A stretch of DNA of 64,000 nt from the NCBI RefSeq assembly GCF_900604315.1, contig NZ_LR026978.1, positions 2,618,325 through 2,682,324 of the forward strand, written 5' to 3'. A program made the position numbers and the translations under genes. Position 1 is the stretch's first letter, and each line of letters opens with the position of its first letter. This DNA comes from [Erwinia] mediterraneensis (GTDB lineage: Bacteria; Pseudomonadota; Gammaproteobacteria; Enterobacterales; Enterobacteriaceae). Positions 8,003 through 16,407 of this stretch are shown here, piece by piece. The notes beneath the pieces were generated by a model, which saw nothing but the letters and a program-made list of their open reading frames with translations, did not search any database and had not been told where the DNA came from.

Positions 8003-11000
8003 ATGGCAACTGCAACCGCTATTAAAGGCCGCAAGGGCGGTTCTTCCTCATCTCGTACACCCACAGAACAACCTGACGACCTGCAATCTGTAGCGAAAGC
8101 CAAGATTCTTATTGCCCTTGGAGAAGGGGAATTTGCTGGTGGCCTGACAGGCAAGAACATTTTTCTTGATGGCACAGCGATTGAAAACGATGACGGATCA
8201 CGTAACTTCAGTGGCGTAACGTGGGAGTTCCGCTCTGGCACGCAGGCGCAAAGCTACATTCAGGGCATACCGGGGACTGAAAACGAAATTTCAGTGGGAT
8301 CGGATATCTCCACGAATACACCCTGGGTGCGCACATTTACCAACACCCAACTTTCAGCTGTTCGTCTGCGCTTGAAATGGCCGGCGCTTTTCATGCAGGA
8401 AGATGATGGTGACCTGGTCGGATACAAAGTTAACTACGCCGTTGACTTGCAGACGGACGGTGGCACCTGGAAAGAGGTCCTGAAAACTTCCGTCACTGGC
8501 AAGACAACCACCGGCTACGAGAGAAGCCACCGCATTGATTTACCGCAGGGTGCCAGTACCTGGACCGTCCGGCTCCGCAAAATTACGGCCGATGCGAACA
8601 GTGCAAAAGTTGGCGATTCCATGACCCTCGAAAGTTATACCGAGGTCATTGATGCCAAGCTTCGTTACCCGAATACCGCTCTGCTTTATATCGAATTCGA
8701 TTCAAGCCAGTTTAATGGCAGCATCCCGCAAATCACCTGCGAGCCCAAAGGCCGCGTTATCCGCGTACCTGATAATTACGATCCGGTAACCCGCACTTAC
8801 TCAGGAACGTGGCTGGGTGGGTTTAAATGGGCGTGGACCGATAACCCGGCTTGGATTTTTTATGACATTGTCGTTACAGACCGCTTTGGCCTGGGCGATC
8901 GTCTTACTGCAGCAAATATTGATAAATGGAAGCTCTATCAGGTAGCGCAGTACTGTGACCAGCCGGTGCCAGATGGCCGGGGCGGGAACGGTACAGAGGT
9001 GCGTTACAAATGTGATGTTTACGTACAGAACCGCAACGAAGCTTATTCTGTGCTGCGTGACTTCGCCGCCATCTTCCGTGGTATGACTTACTGGGGCGGT
9101 GGCCAGATCGTTTGTCTGGCCGACATGCCGCGCGATGTGGATTATGTGTTCACTAATGCCAACGTAGTCGACGGTGAATTTGCTTACCAGAGCAGTACCA
9201 CCAAAACCCGGTATACCTCCGCACTGGTGTCATGGTCAGACCCGGATAATGGCTATTCCGATGCCATGGAGCCGGTTTTCGAAAAAGATTTGATCGCCCG
9301 GTACAAGGTTTATAACCAACTTGAGCTGACGGCGATCGGATGTACCCGGCAGTCTGAAGCCAACAGAAAAGGGCGCTGGGGCATCGTCACCAACAATAAA
9401 GACCGTGTTGTATCCTTCAGTGTGGGCCTGGACGGGGATATTCCGCAGCCCGGGCATATTATCGCGGTGGCAGATGAAACACTCTCAGGTCGCGTGGCTG
9501 GCGGTCGTATCAGCGCTGTTAACGGACGGGTGCTAACACTGGACCGGGTACCCGATGCCAAAGCGGGTGATCGCCTGATGATTAACCTGCCGAGCGGTGT
9601 GGCGCAGTTCAGAACTGTTCAGTCGGTATCAGGTGCAAAAGTTACCGTTACCACCGCTTACAGCGAAAAACCGGAAGCGGAATGCGTCTGGACGGTAGAA
9701 TCCAGCGAGCTTTACGATCAGCAATACCGCGTCACCACCGTAACAGAGAATGACGATGGCACATTCACCATTACCGGCGCGGCGCATGATCCGGATAAAT
9801 ATGCCCGTATCGATACCGGAGCAGTGATTGATCAGCGTCCGGTCAGCGTTATTCCTCCCGGCAACCAGTCGGCACCCTCGAATATCGTTATCGAATCTTA
9901 TTCGATCGTGCAACAGGGCATCAGCCTGGAAACAATGCGCGTTCACTGGGACTCGGTCCAGAATGCTATCGCGTATGAAGCGCAGTGGCGCCGTAATGAC
10001 GGTAACTGGGTAAACGTGCCTCGTTCTTCAACTACCTCTTTTGAAGTGCCAAACATTTATACCGGCCGTTATCTTGTTCGCGCCCGCGCTATCAATGCCG
10101 CTGAAATTTCGTCCGGATGGGAATATTCAACTGAAAAAACGTTAACGGGAAAAGTTGGTAACCCACCAAAACCAGTCGGTTTCACCGCAAAGGGAATTAA
10201 CTGGGGCATAGAGCTAAACTGGGGATTCCCTGCAAATACCTCAGATACGCTGAAAACCGAAATCCAGTACGCAGCCAACTCCGATCAATCTGACCCGTTA
10301 CTTCTGACTGACGTGCCTTATCCGCAGGCCACTTACACACAGCTTGGGCTGAAAGCGGGCCAGGAATTTTGGTATCGCGCACAGCTGGTGGATAAAACAG
10401 GGAATGAATCGGGATGGACTGACTGGATTCGAGGCATGGCTAACGACAACGCTGATGATTACCTCGGCGATGTTGTTGGTGATTTCCTGACGTCCAAAGA
10501 CGGAGAGCGTTTGACCAGTAGCCTGGAGGATAGCATTGAGGCTGCGTTGCAGAACGCCTTAAATAACAACGCTACGGTTGATCACCAGTTCCGACAGATG
10601 GGAGAAGTGCGGGCAGAAATCCTGACGGTAAAAACTACCATCGCGGAAGTAGATAAAGGACTGGCCGACCTGCAGGAAGATGTTCGTGCTCAGGTGGGTG
10701 CGGTCTCTGCTCAGCTGCAGAACAAACTCACCGCGATGGTGGACTCAAACGGCGCATCAGCAATCCATACGCTGAAGGTCGGGGTGAAAATAAACGATGT
10801 TGAATACCTTGCCGGCATGTCTGTGGCAGCAATCTCTGAAGCGGGTAAGCCTGTAGTAACGCGCGTCGCTTTTAACGCAAATCAGTTTGTGCTGTTAAGC
10901 GGAAGCGGAACTACGCAATATTCACCCTTTGCTGTGGTGAACGGTCAGGTCTTCATCAACCAGGCGTTCATTCAGGATGGAACCATCACTAACGCCAAAA

Positions 11001-11191
11001 TCGGCAACTTCATCCAGTCCAATAACTATGTGGCGGGACAGACAGGGTGGAGGCTTGATAAAGGAGGCACCTTCGTCAACTATGGATCCGTTTCAGGTGA
11101 GGGGAAAATGAAGCAGGACAATAATACTATCAGCGTACAGTCAGCCGATGGGAAACTTATTCAGATAGGAAGGCTCACGGGGGTATTCTGA
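8003..11191 (+). CDS. Host-specificity tail fibre protein J-like
   Basis: 1062 residues. The N-terminus (GRKGGSSSSRTPTEQPDDLQSVAKAKILIALGEGE) is that of lambda gpJ relatives. A first half with beta-sandwich domains is followed by two fibronectin type III-like repeats near residues 640-810 (SIVQQGISLETMRVHWDSVQNA..., then ...GLKAGQEFWYRAQLVDKTGN). The C-terminal 220 residues contain a coiled coil and a DUF1983-type domain, the region that varies most and contacts the outer-membrane receptor. The gene ends with a 1-base overlap onto the next start. Confidence 0.92.
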   Translation: MATATAIKGRKGGSSSSRTPTEQPDDLQSVAKAKILIALGEGEFAGGLTGKNIFLDGTAIENDDGSRNFSGVTWEFRSGTQAQSYIQGIPGTENEISVGSDISTNTPWVRTFTNTQLSAVRLRLKWPALFMQEDDGDLVGYKVNYAVDLQTDGGTWKEVLKTSVTGKTTTGYERSHRIDLPQGASTWTVRLRKITADANSAKVGDSMTLESYTEVIDAKLRYPNTALLYIEFDSSQFNGSIPQITCEPKGRVIRVPDNYDPVTRTYSGTWLGGFKWAWTDNPAWIFYDIVVTDRFGLGDRLTAANIDKWKLYQVAQYCDQPVPDGRGGNGTEVRYKCDVYVQNRNEAYSVLRDFAAIFRGMTYWGGGQIVCLADMPRDVDYVFTNANVVDGEFAYQSSTTKTRYTSALVSWSDPDNGYSDAMEPVFEKDLIARYKVYNQLELTAIGCTRQSEANRKGRWGIVTNNKDRVVSFSVGLDGDIPQPGHIIAVADETLSGRVAGGRISAVNGRVLTLDRVPDAKAGDRLMINLPSGVAQFRTVQSVSGAKVTVTTAYSEKPEAECVWTVESSELYDQQYRVTTVTENDDGTFTITGAAHDPDKYARIDTGAVIDQRPVSVIPPGNQSAPSNIVIESYSIVQQGISLETMRVHWDSVQNAIAYEAQWRRNDGNWVNVPRSSTTSFEVPNIYTGRYLVRARAINAAEISSGWEYSTEKTLTGKVGNPPKPVGFTAKGINWGIELNWGFPANTSDTLKTEIQYAANSDQSDPLLLTDVPYPQATYTQLGLKAGQEFWYRAQLVDKTGNESGWTDWIRGMANDNADDYLGDVVGDFLTSKDGERLTSSLEDSIEAALQNALNNNATVDHQFRQMGEVRAEILTVKTTIAEVDKGLADLQEDVRAQVGAVSAQLQNKLTAMVDSNGASAIHTLKVGVKINDVEYLAGMSVAAISEAGKPVVTRVAFNANQFVLLSGSGTTQYSPFAVVNGQVFINQAFIQDGTITNAKIGNFIQSNNYVAGQTGWRLDKGGTFVNYGSVSGEGKMKQDNNTISVQSADGKLIQIGRLTGVF

Positions 11192-11502
11192 TGGCTGAAT
11201 GGGGTTTCAGAGTATGGGACGAAAACCGGAAAGATATTAATACCGGATTCGTTCGCATACTGGCACTTGGAACAGTTCAACTGTCTCAAAATCAGGTAAG
11301 CGGGGCATGGTCTTTTACCGTGCCCGCAGGATTTGTTCTTGATTATCTTTCTCAAAGCACAGCCGCCGCAGGAACAACAACTCGCCGAAGATTTAGGGTT
11401 TCCGGCAGCACGGTAAGCATATCTGACGCAGGCAGCTCTTATGCGGCAGATACCGAGCCCGCAGGAAGCTCGAATGTCATATTTTATCTGAGGAAGACTT
11501 AA
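11191..11502 (+). CDS. Small post-J tail protein of unknown function
   Basis: 103 residues, no recognised domain. It begins MAEWGFRVWDENRKD and ends in a beta-rich VIFYLRKT. The WGFRVWDE motif recurs in the C-terminal half of the next protein (WGVAIWDEQGR), indicating relatedness. The start overlaps the J stop and the stop overlaps the next start, so the three are translationally coupled. Position after J suggests a virion tip or fibre accessory protein (DUF6453-like proteins occupy this spot in other lambdoid phages), but that is inference. Confidence 0.65.
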   Translation: MAEWGFRVWDENRKDINTGFVRILALGTVQLSQNQVSGAWSFTVPAGFVLDYLSQSTAAAGTTTRRRFRVSGSTVSISDAGSSYAADTEPAGSSNVIFYLRKT

Positions 11503-12152
11503 TGAAATTCGGCGCATTGCTAACCGACACGCAGGGAAACCCTTTTTATGTGGATGGCACATTGCCATTATCCCTGGCATCCAAAACCACATACCCGATA
11601 GGTGACAGGACTGTTCACGCTAATGACGGAGCGCTACGATTTGTTTTCTGTAACTCCACAACGGCGAACGTTAACTTTTATTACTACTATGACTCAGCAT
11701 CAAACACTTATAAAATCAACGCTTCCGGAACACCGGGTTCCACATTTACAGTCTACATTTTCAGTTATCAGTACCAGACCCCACCTCCATGGGGTGTAGC
11801 AATATGGGATGAGCAGGGGCGCTGTATTATTACCCATGAAACAAAAGTTCTGAGAGGTGTAGTGCGCGTGGGCACTCCGGGGGCAGAGTCTGCAGGGTAC
11901 AACATTAATACGACACTGGCCGGAAATTATGCTGTCGCACCAGAAATGCTCGGCTACATCACCGGAGTTGTCTACCAGGGAAATATGCCATATCCTTTTC
12001 TCGCTCCCTTTTTCACAAGCGCCTATTACAACGGAAGCTCTACAGTTATCAAGGCTGTGGGTCGGGGTGATTCAGGAGGTGGTGGCGCAGGGAATATTAC
12101 AAACATAAATTACAGGAATGCCATAAAAGCAATTGACATAACGAATTATTAA
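11502..12152 (+). CDS. Post-J tail protein, two-domain, unknown function
   Basis: 216 residues. The N-terminal half (MKFGALLTDTQGNPFYVDG) and the second half beginning PPPWGVAIWDEQGR both show a short strand-turn motif G-x4-D-x2-G, as if one small domain had been duplicated. The tail is glycine-rich (DSGGGGAGN, about residues 190-196) followed by an Asn/Ile segment, resembling flexible fibre linkers. It follows the 103-residue protein with a 1-base overlap. Probably a structural accessory of the tail tip; function not known. Confidence 0.65.
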   Translation: MKFGALLTDTQGNPFYVDGTLPLSLASKTTYPIGDRTVHANDGALRFVFCNSTTANVNFYYYYDSASNTYKINASGTPGSTFTVYIFSYQYQTPPPWGVAIWDEQGRCIITHETKVLRGVVRVGTPGAESAGYNINTTLAGNYAVAPEMLGYITGVVYQGNMPYPFLAPFFTSAYYNGSSTVIKAVGRGDSGGGGAGNITNINYRNAIKAIDITNY

Positions 12153-12158
12153 TTAATT

Positions 12159-12179
12159 CGATCAAAACGATCGTTTTTT
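12159..12179 (+). terminator. Short hairpin with T-tract upstream of cor
   Basis: CGATC/GATCG stem (12159-12163, 12169-12173) with loop AAAAC, followed by six T. The stem is only 5 bp, so it may be weak. It directly precedes the separate cor promoter. Confidence 0.5.
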
Positions 12180-12183
12180 GAAT

Positions 12184-12212
12184 TTGAATATAATTTGCCC
12201 TCACCATATAAC
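12184..12212 (+). promoter_or_regulatory. Sigma-70 promoter for cor
   Basis: TTGAAT (12184-12189), exactly 17 bp spacer, TATAAC (12207-12212). Both hexamers match consensus at 5 of 6 positions. Transcription would start near 12219, about 24 bases before the cor ATG. This lets the gene be expressed in the silent prophage. Confidence 0.7.
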
Positions 12213-12242
12213 ATCAGCATAATTTTCTTAATGGATAAAGAA

Positions 12243-12467
12243 ATGAAAATTGCTCTGGTGTTACTCGGTATCTTTGTTTTAGCTGGCTGCCAGTCGCTAC
12301 CCCCTCAGAAGTGTACGGCTACTGCTAATATTGCGGGTCAGGATACATCCGTGCCTGTATATGACGTACGCACAGTGGCTAATCAGACACAGTATTACGC
12401 AGGCAATCCATTCGGGTGGAAGTGGGTTTCTAAAAACAACTTCACTCACTCAACATGCGATAAATAA
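12243..12467 (+). CDS. cor: Cor-type phage exclusion lipoprotein
   Basis: 74 residues from the ATG at 12243, which directly begins a lipoprotein signal (MKIALVLLGIFVLAGC, lipobox LAGC, Cys 16). The mature part has the pattern of Cor proteins of N15/phi80/HK022-like phages: VPVYDVRTV, then QYYAGNPFGWKWVSKNNF and two Cys. Known Cor proteins sit in the outer membrane and block the FhuA receptor, protecting the lysogen from FhuA-dependent phages and colicin M. The gene stands alone between terminators and has its own promoter, the classical build of a moron. An in-frame upstream start at 12195 is rejected because it would mask the signal peptide. Confidence 0.78.
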   Translation: MKIALVLLGIFVLAGCQSLPPQKCTATANIAGQDTSVPVYDVRTVANQTQYYAGNPFGWKWVSKNNFTHSTCDK

Positions 12468-12487
12468 AGTAAATCAATATCACCGAG

Positions 12488-12512
12488 ACCCGGCCACCGC
12501 GCCGGGTTTTTT
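12488..12512 (+). terminator. Intrinsic terminator after cor
   Basis: ACCCGGC (12488-12494) pairs with GCCGGGT (12501-12507), followed by T to 12512. It closes the cor unit before the tail fibre gene. Confidence 0.8.
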
Positions 12513-12529
12513 ATTGTCTGGAGATAAAT

Positions 12530-13810
12530 ATGCCAGCAGGCACTATTGCATTAACCAATAATTCGGCGACAGTCACCGGAACGGGAACCGCTTTTAATTC
12601 TGAATTAAAGGCAAATGATTTCCTCGTCGTGGTTGCGGGTGGCGTGACCTATACGCTCGGGGTTAAATCTGTTGAATCCGCCACTGGCCTGACACTGACC
12701 ACAAATTACACCGGCCCGACTATGTCAGGACTGGCATGGACTGGCGTACCCAATGCCACGCTGGTAGGGATAACCGCGCAGGTGGCGGCCGATGTTGCCC
12801 GGGCGATTCGCGGGCTTAACGCCGATAAAGCCAACTGGCAGCAGGTATTCAGCGAAGACGCCAATATTACCGTTCGACTGCCTGACGGCTCTGAATTCAC
12901 CGGCCCCAGCTGGCTGAAAGTGGTTGAGATGTTGAAAGATATCGATCTGGAAGGCCTGCAGGTTATCGCCGGTGAGATTGATGCGGATGCGCAGCAGGTG
13001 GCAGCAGACAAAGTTACGGCAAGTAATGCTGCTCAAACAGCTACCGATGCCGCCGCAACAGCCACGCAGAAGGCGCTGGAGGCAGACACCAGTGCCGCGA
13101 ATGCTGAAAGCAGTGAGACCTCCGCAGCCGACAGTGCAACGTCCGCAGGTGCCAGCGCAACAACCGCCACAGAGCAGGCCGACAGAGCGCAAACCGAGGC
13201 AGACCGCGCAGAGCAGGCTGCCAATCAGGCCGGAGGCGTCAAAACGGTTAACGGCGTATCTCCGGACGACGGGGGACACATTACTGTCAGAGCGTCTGAT
13301 ATATTATTCGATGACGAAAGTTCTATTGAAGCCAAAGTTGGCGATATAACCAGAGATGGTGACGGAAACATCGTAACTCCGAAGGGGATAATCATCTCGA
13401 CCGAAGCGGATGTTGTTTCGGGAAGCAAGGCAGCAGCAACTGCAGGCCAGTTATATGACTCTACCAGTGCGCTTTCAAAGCAAATGGCCTCGGCATGGGT
13501 ATCTTTTACCGTAGATCCTGCCACTTTCGCCGTTACCATTTCAGACAGTTTTAATGTTTCCAGCGTTTCGAGATCTACAGGTGGCGTTTACTTTATAAAT
13601 TTCACCAGAAGGATGAATAACGCTAATTACTCTCACGTCATAACGCTGAGATCACCCAATACCGTTGTAGGGGCTTACTCAGGTTTCTACAGGGTAAATG
13701 ACCTGAAAACAGTCAGTCAGTGCGTAGTGGTAGCCTCTTACGCTACGGCTAACAGCACCGGACTTTTTGACCCTGCCGAAATGAACGTGATTATTATGGG
13801 GGGAGTTTAA
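12530..13810 (+). CDS. Side tail fibre protein
   Basis: 426 residues. The N-terminal 120 residues (MPAGTIALTNNSATVTGTGTAF...) form the domain that anchors side fibres and collar proteins to the virion. Residues about 150-235 are an alanine-rich coiled coil with Asp/Glu/Ala/Thr heptads, like the shaft of lambda Stf. The part from about residue 236 (VKTVNGVSPDDGGHITV) begins the distal, receptor-facing domain. It is followed by a fibre-assembly gene with a 1-base overlap, supporting the role. The distal region is likely the most mosaic part. Confidence 0.85.
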   Translation: MPAGTIALTNNSATVTGTGTAFNSELKANDFLVVVAGGVTYTLGVKSVESATGLTLTTNYTGPTMSGLAWTGVPNATLVGITAQVAADVARAIRGLNADKANWQQVFSEDANITVRLPDGSEFTGPSWLKVVEMLKDIDLEGLQVIAGEIDADAQQVAADKVTASNAAQTATDAAATATQKALEADTSAANAESSETSAADSATSAGASATTATEQADRAQTEADRAEQAANQAGGVKTVNGVSPDDGGHITVRASDILFDDESSIEAKVGDITRDGDGNIVTPKGIIISTEADVVSGSKAAATAGQLYDSTSALSKQMASAWVSFTVDPATFAVTISDSFNVSSVSRSTGGVYFINFTRRMNNANYSHVITLRSPNTVVGAYSGFYRVNDLKTVSQCVVVASYATANSTGLFDPAEMNVIIMGGV

Positions 13811-14259
13811 TGAGCAAGGTAATTATCTTTGTATTAAATAACGATGTAATGGTTATGACTCCTACGCCAGAAGAAATAAGCGGGCTGTCTGTTAATGACG
13901 CAGCGAAAATAGGCGTTCCGGAAGGGGTGCGGTACTGGATCGTTGATTATGAAACACTTCCGACAAGTTACCCTCAGGAGTCGTGGGATATTAATGATGA
14001 GACAGGGGCAGTTTTTGTTGATGAGGTGAGACTTAAAAAACTACAAGTTGCCGAAGCCGATACGCAGAAAGAGGCGCTGATTGCCGCCGCCAATGCCTAT
14101 ATCAATGAGCAGAACTGGCCGAGTAAGCTGGCTCTCGGTCGCCTTAGTGATGCAGATAAGGCGAAGTTTAACGCCTGGCTGGATTACATTGATGCAGTGA
14201 CAGCCGTATCGACCTCAACCGCCCCTGATATCACCTGGCCGGAAAAGCCAGCATCATAA
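13810..14259 (+). CDS. Tail fibre assembly protein (Tfa-like)
   Basis: 149 residues, normal length for caudoviral fibre-assembly chaperones. Central WDINDETGAVFVDEVRLKKLQVAEADTQKEALIAAANAYI leads into the conserved C-terminal LGRLSDADKAKFNAWLDYIDAVTAV (about residues 116-139), the hallmark of the family. These chaperones fold or trimerise the C-terminal part of the fibre encoded upstream. The ATG overlaps the fibre stop codon (TAATG). It is the last prophage gene. Confidence 0.9.
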   Translation: MSKVIIFVLNNDVMVMTPTPEEISGLSVNDAAKIGVPEGVRYWIVDYETLPTSYPQESWDINDETGAVFVDEVRLKKLQVAEADTQKEALIAAANAYINEQNWPSKLALGRLSDADKAKFNAWLDYIDAVTAVSTSTAPDITWPEKPAS

Positions 14260-14461
14260 CCCGCAGGCCCCGGTAACGGGGCTTCGCCATTGCCATCACA
14301 CCGGACGGTGAAGCACTCGAAGGTGAGGGAATTCCCCTGGGACAATTTTGGGACACGCAAAGGTTTGAGACCTTTTTCAAACCTTTCCATGTTTTCGCAT
14401 TATGGGAAGTGTGAGCGCGGCAGAATGCGGTAAGTTACTGTGTTAAAAGGTGATTCTAGGA
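14260..14461. other. Non-coding attachment arm between fibre-assembly gene and attR
   Basis: No gene. It contains a GC-rich hairpin GCCCCG/CGGGGC at 14267-14282, two direct copies of TGGGACA 11 bp apart (14338-14344, 14349-14355), and a 10-bp inverted repeat AAAGGTTTGA/TCAAACCTTT (14359-14368, 14377-14386). Placed 75-125 bp from the att core, these could be arm-type integrase sites or a transcript end; neither is proven. Confidence 0.5.
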
Positions 14462-14507
14462 ACTTCTAAGCCGTAGGTCACAGGTTCGAATCCTGTAGGG
14501 CGTGCCA
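14462..14507 (+). repeat. attR: duplicated 3' part of tRNA-Arg(UCU) gene
   Basis: The stretch starts at the anticodon loop (CTTCTAAG, anticodon TCT) and runs through variable loop, T-arm (GGTTCGAATCC) and acceptor end to CCA at 14505-14507. It closely matches the 3' part of enteric argU, while bases upstream (GATTCTAGGAA) do not form the 5' part of a tRNA. A functional argU copy restored by the prophage is expected at the left end. Because the 5' half is absent it is not a working tRNA gene. Confidence 0.85.
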
Positions 14508-14704
14508 TTAAATTTCAAGCGGTTATAGTTGTCCTCCTGCTGTCTTTATCCGTCTTTTCGTCCGCATTCTCACTATGCCCATTGTACGCGCAACAAGCAG
14601 ATGCAATACGTTCCGCTCTTATTCATCCCCTGTTCAGCTACCAACATATGTAATGGCACTTCTGCGCAGTTAGGTCGCCAACACCTGTCATCAACAGATT
14701 TGTT
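14508..14704. other. Spacer between attR and sitD
   Basis: 197 bp with no supported gene, no clear terminator and no recognised site. It lies immediately downstream of the sit operon (which reads leftward) and may hold its transcript end. Confidence 0.5.
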
Positions 14705-15550
14705 TTACTCTTCAACAGTGTGCTGCAGCTCTGTCCGTCGGGCGTGGCGGCTTGAAACCACAAATGCCACGATAAACACCGCGGCGAACAGTACGACGAT
14801 GGTGGGCGCTGGCGCGCTGTCGATAAAGAACGAGAGATACACACCGCTTAGTGAGACCAGCATGGACACCACGACCGCAATCAACAAGGCAAACTGAAAC
14901 CGCTTGGTCAGCAATACTGCAATAGCGCCGGGCGCGATAAGTAACGAGATAGAGAGAATAATCCCGACCGCTTTCAGCGTAGCGACGATGGTGAGCGACA
15001 CCATGCACAACAGGCCATAGTGCAGCCAGCGTGTACGCAATCCACTGACCTGCGCCTGCTGATAATCGAAGCAGTAGAGCAAAAAATCGCGCCATTTCAT
15101 TACAATAACCAGCACAATTGCCGCCGCAATCAGCCCGGTTTGCATAATGTCCGCTGTGTTGATCCCCAACATATCGCCAAACAGAATATGATCGAGATGC
15201 ACCTCCGGTTTAAGCGCAATATATAAAATCAGCCCGACGGCGAACATGCCGGAAAAAACGATCCCCATCAGGGTGTCCTGTTTTATCCGACTGTTATCCT
15301 TGAGGTAGCCTGTCGCGACGGCGCAGAACAGGCCGGCAACAAACGCCCCTGCTGCCAGCGGCAGGCCCAGCATCCAGGCCAGCACCACGCCAGGAAAGAC
15401 CGCATGACTCATGGCGTCGCCCAGTAATGCCCAGCCTTTCAGCACCAGAAAAACCGATAACAGCGCGCAGGGAATAGCGACCATCTGTGAAATCACTAAC
15501 GCATTGTTCATAAAAGCGAACTGGAACGGTTCGAGTAACAGTGCAATCAT
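14705..15550 (-). CDS. sitD: Manganese/iron ABC importer, second permease
   Basis: 281 residues, ABC-3 type permease with about eight hydrophobic segments. The loop GDAMSHAVFPGVVLAWMLGLP near residues 43-63 and the SLLIAPGAIAVLL segment near 205 are typical of metal-chelate permeases that touch the ATPase. It ends in a cytoplasmic basic tail (SSRHARRTELQHTVEE). The start overlaps the sitC stop (ATGA), so it is the distal gene of sitABCD. SitC and SitD are paralogues and form the membrane heterodimer. Confidence 0.92.
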   Translation of the reverse strand: MIALLLEPFQFAFMNNALVISQMVAIPCALLSVFLVLKGWALLGDAMSHAVFPGVVLAWMLGLPLAAGAFVAGLFCAVATGYLKDNSRIKQDTLMGIVFSGMFAVGLILYIALKPEVHLDHILFGDMLGINTADIMQTGLIAAAIVLVIVMKWRDFLLYCFDYQQAQVSGLRTRWLHYGLLCMVSLTIVATLKAVGIILSISLLIAPGAIAVLLTKRFQFALLIAVVVSMLVSLSGVYLSFFIDSAPAPTIVVLFAAVFIVAFVVSSRHARRTELQHTVEE

Positions 15551-16407
15551 GGGCGAGCCTCCGAAGTCTGTCGTGCACGACGACGATTGGCTAACAGACC
15601 ATGCGTGGGTGCCAGGACGAAGGTCAGAAGGAAGATCAGCGTCTGCGCGACCACAATGATGCCGCCGGTCGCGCCATCCAGATAGTAGCTGGCCCAGGCC
15701 CCGAGGAAACTGGTGATACTGCCTATAGCTACGGCGATCGTCAGCAGACGCGGGAAGCGGTCCGTGAGTAGCCAGGCCGTCGCGCCAGGTGTGACAACCA
15801 GACAGATCACCAGAAATGCGCCGACAGTTTGCAGTGCGGCAACGGTAGAAACAGCAAGTAAGGTGAAAAACAGGATCTTCAGTCTTTCCGGGGATAAACC
15901 GATAGCCCGGGCGTGGTTTTCATCAAAAAAAACCACTAACAGATCTTTCCATTTAAAAAACAGAATCAAGGTAGAGACGACGCCGATAGTCGCAAGCTGA
16001 ATGATATCCGCCGGGGCAATGGCCAGAATATTGCCGAGAATGATCGTCTGAATATTGACGGAGGTGGGGTTCAGCGAAACCATAAACAGCCCCAGCCCGA
16101 AAAAAGAGGAGAAGATCAGCCCAATAATAGCGTCTTCTTTCAGACGGGTACGCTGATTAAGAAACAGCATACTGCCCGCCGCCAGGCCGCCCGATAAAAA
16201 GGCGCCCAGCGAGAATGGCAGGCCAAGCATATATGCCCCTGCCACGCCAGGGACAATGGCGTGCGACAGGGCATCGCCAATCAGCGACCAACCCTTGAGC
16301 ATCAGATAGCAGGAAAGAAAGGCGCACAGACCACCCACCATAGCGGATACCCACATCGCATTGAGCATGTACTCATAACCAAAAGGTTCGAGGAGAGTTT
16401 GCATCAT
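15547..16407 (-). CDS. sitC: Manganese/iron ABC importer, first permease
   Basis: 286 residues, ABC-3 permease with eight or so membrane segments. It shares [21 protein letters not shown] (about residues 42-62) and [22 protein letters not shown] with SitD. The start overlaps the sitB stop, and the stop overlaps the sitD start. It transports Mn(II), and under some conditions Fe(II), from the periplasmic protein SitA into the cytoplasm. Confidence 0.92.
   Translation of the reverse strand: MMQTLLEPFGYEYMLNAMWVSAMVGGLCAFLSCYLMLKGWSLIGDALSHAIVPGVAGAYMLGLPFSLGAFLSGGLAAGSMLFLNQRTRLKEDAIIGLIFSSFFGLGLFMVSLNPTSVNIQTIILGNILAIAPADIIQLATIGVVSTLILFFKWKDLLVVFFDENHARAIGLSPERLKILFFTLLAVSTVAALQTVGAFLVICLVVTPGATAWLLTDRFPRLLTIAVAIGSITSFLGAWASYYLDGATGGIIVVAQTLIFLLTFVLAPTHGLLANRRRARQTSEARP

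Larger units (their letters stand above)
1..14507 (+). mobile_element. Lambdoid siphovirus prophage, right (late) part, ending at attR in a tRNA-Arg
   Basis: All genes from the left edge to 14259 point the same way and follow the order of a lambda/HK97-type late operon: head-tail connector, closure, tail completion, tail tube, chaperones, tape measure, M, L, K, I, J, fibre, fibre assembly. At 14462-14507 lies the 3' half of a tRNA-Arg gene, the expected scar of a tRNA-targeting integrase. Integrase, early genes, lysis and most head genes must lie left of the window. No gene here is broken, so the tail module looks intact. Chromosomal genes start with sitD at 14705. Confidence 0.93.

Noticed and set aside
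14278..14414. Open frame without start codon (…GEGIPLGQFWDTQRFETFF…) between the fibre-assembly gene and attR
   Set aside because: It has a protein-like composition but no start codon, no ribosome site, and overlaps the repeats of the attachment arm. It may be a relic or chance.
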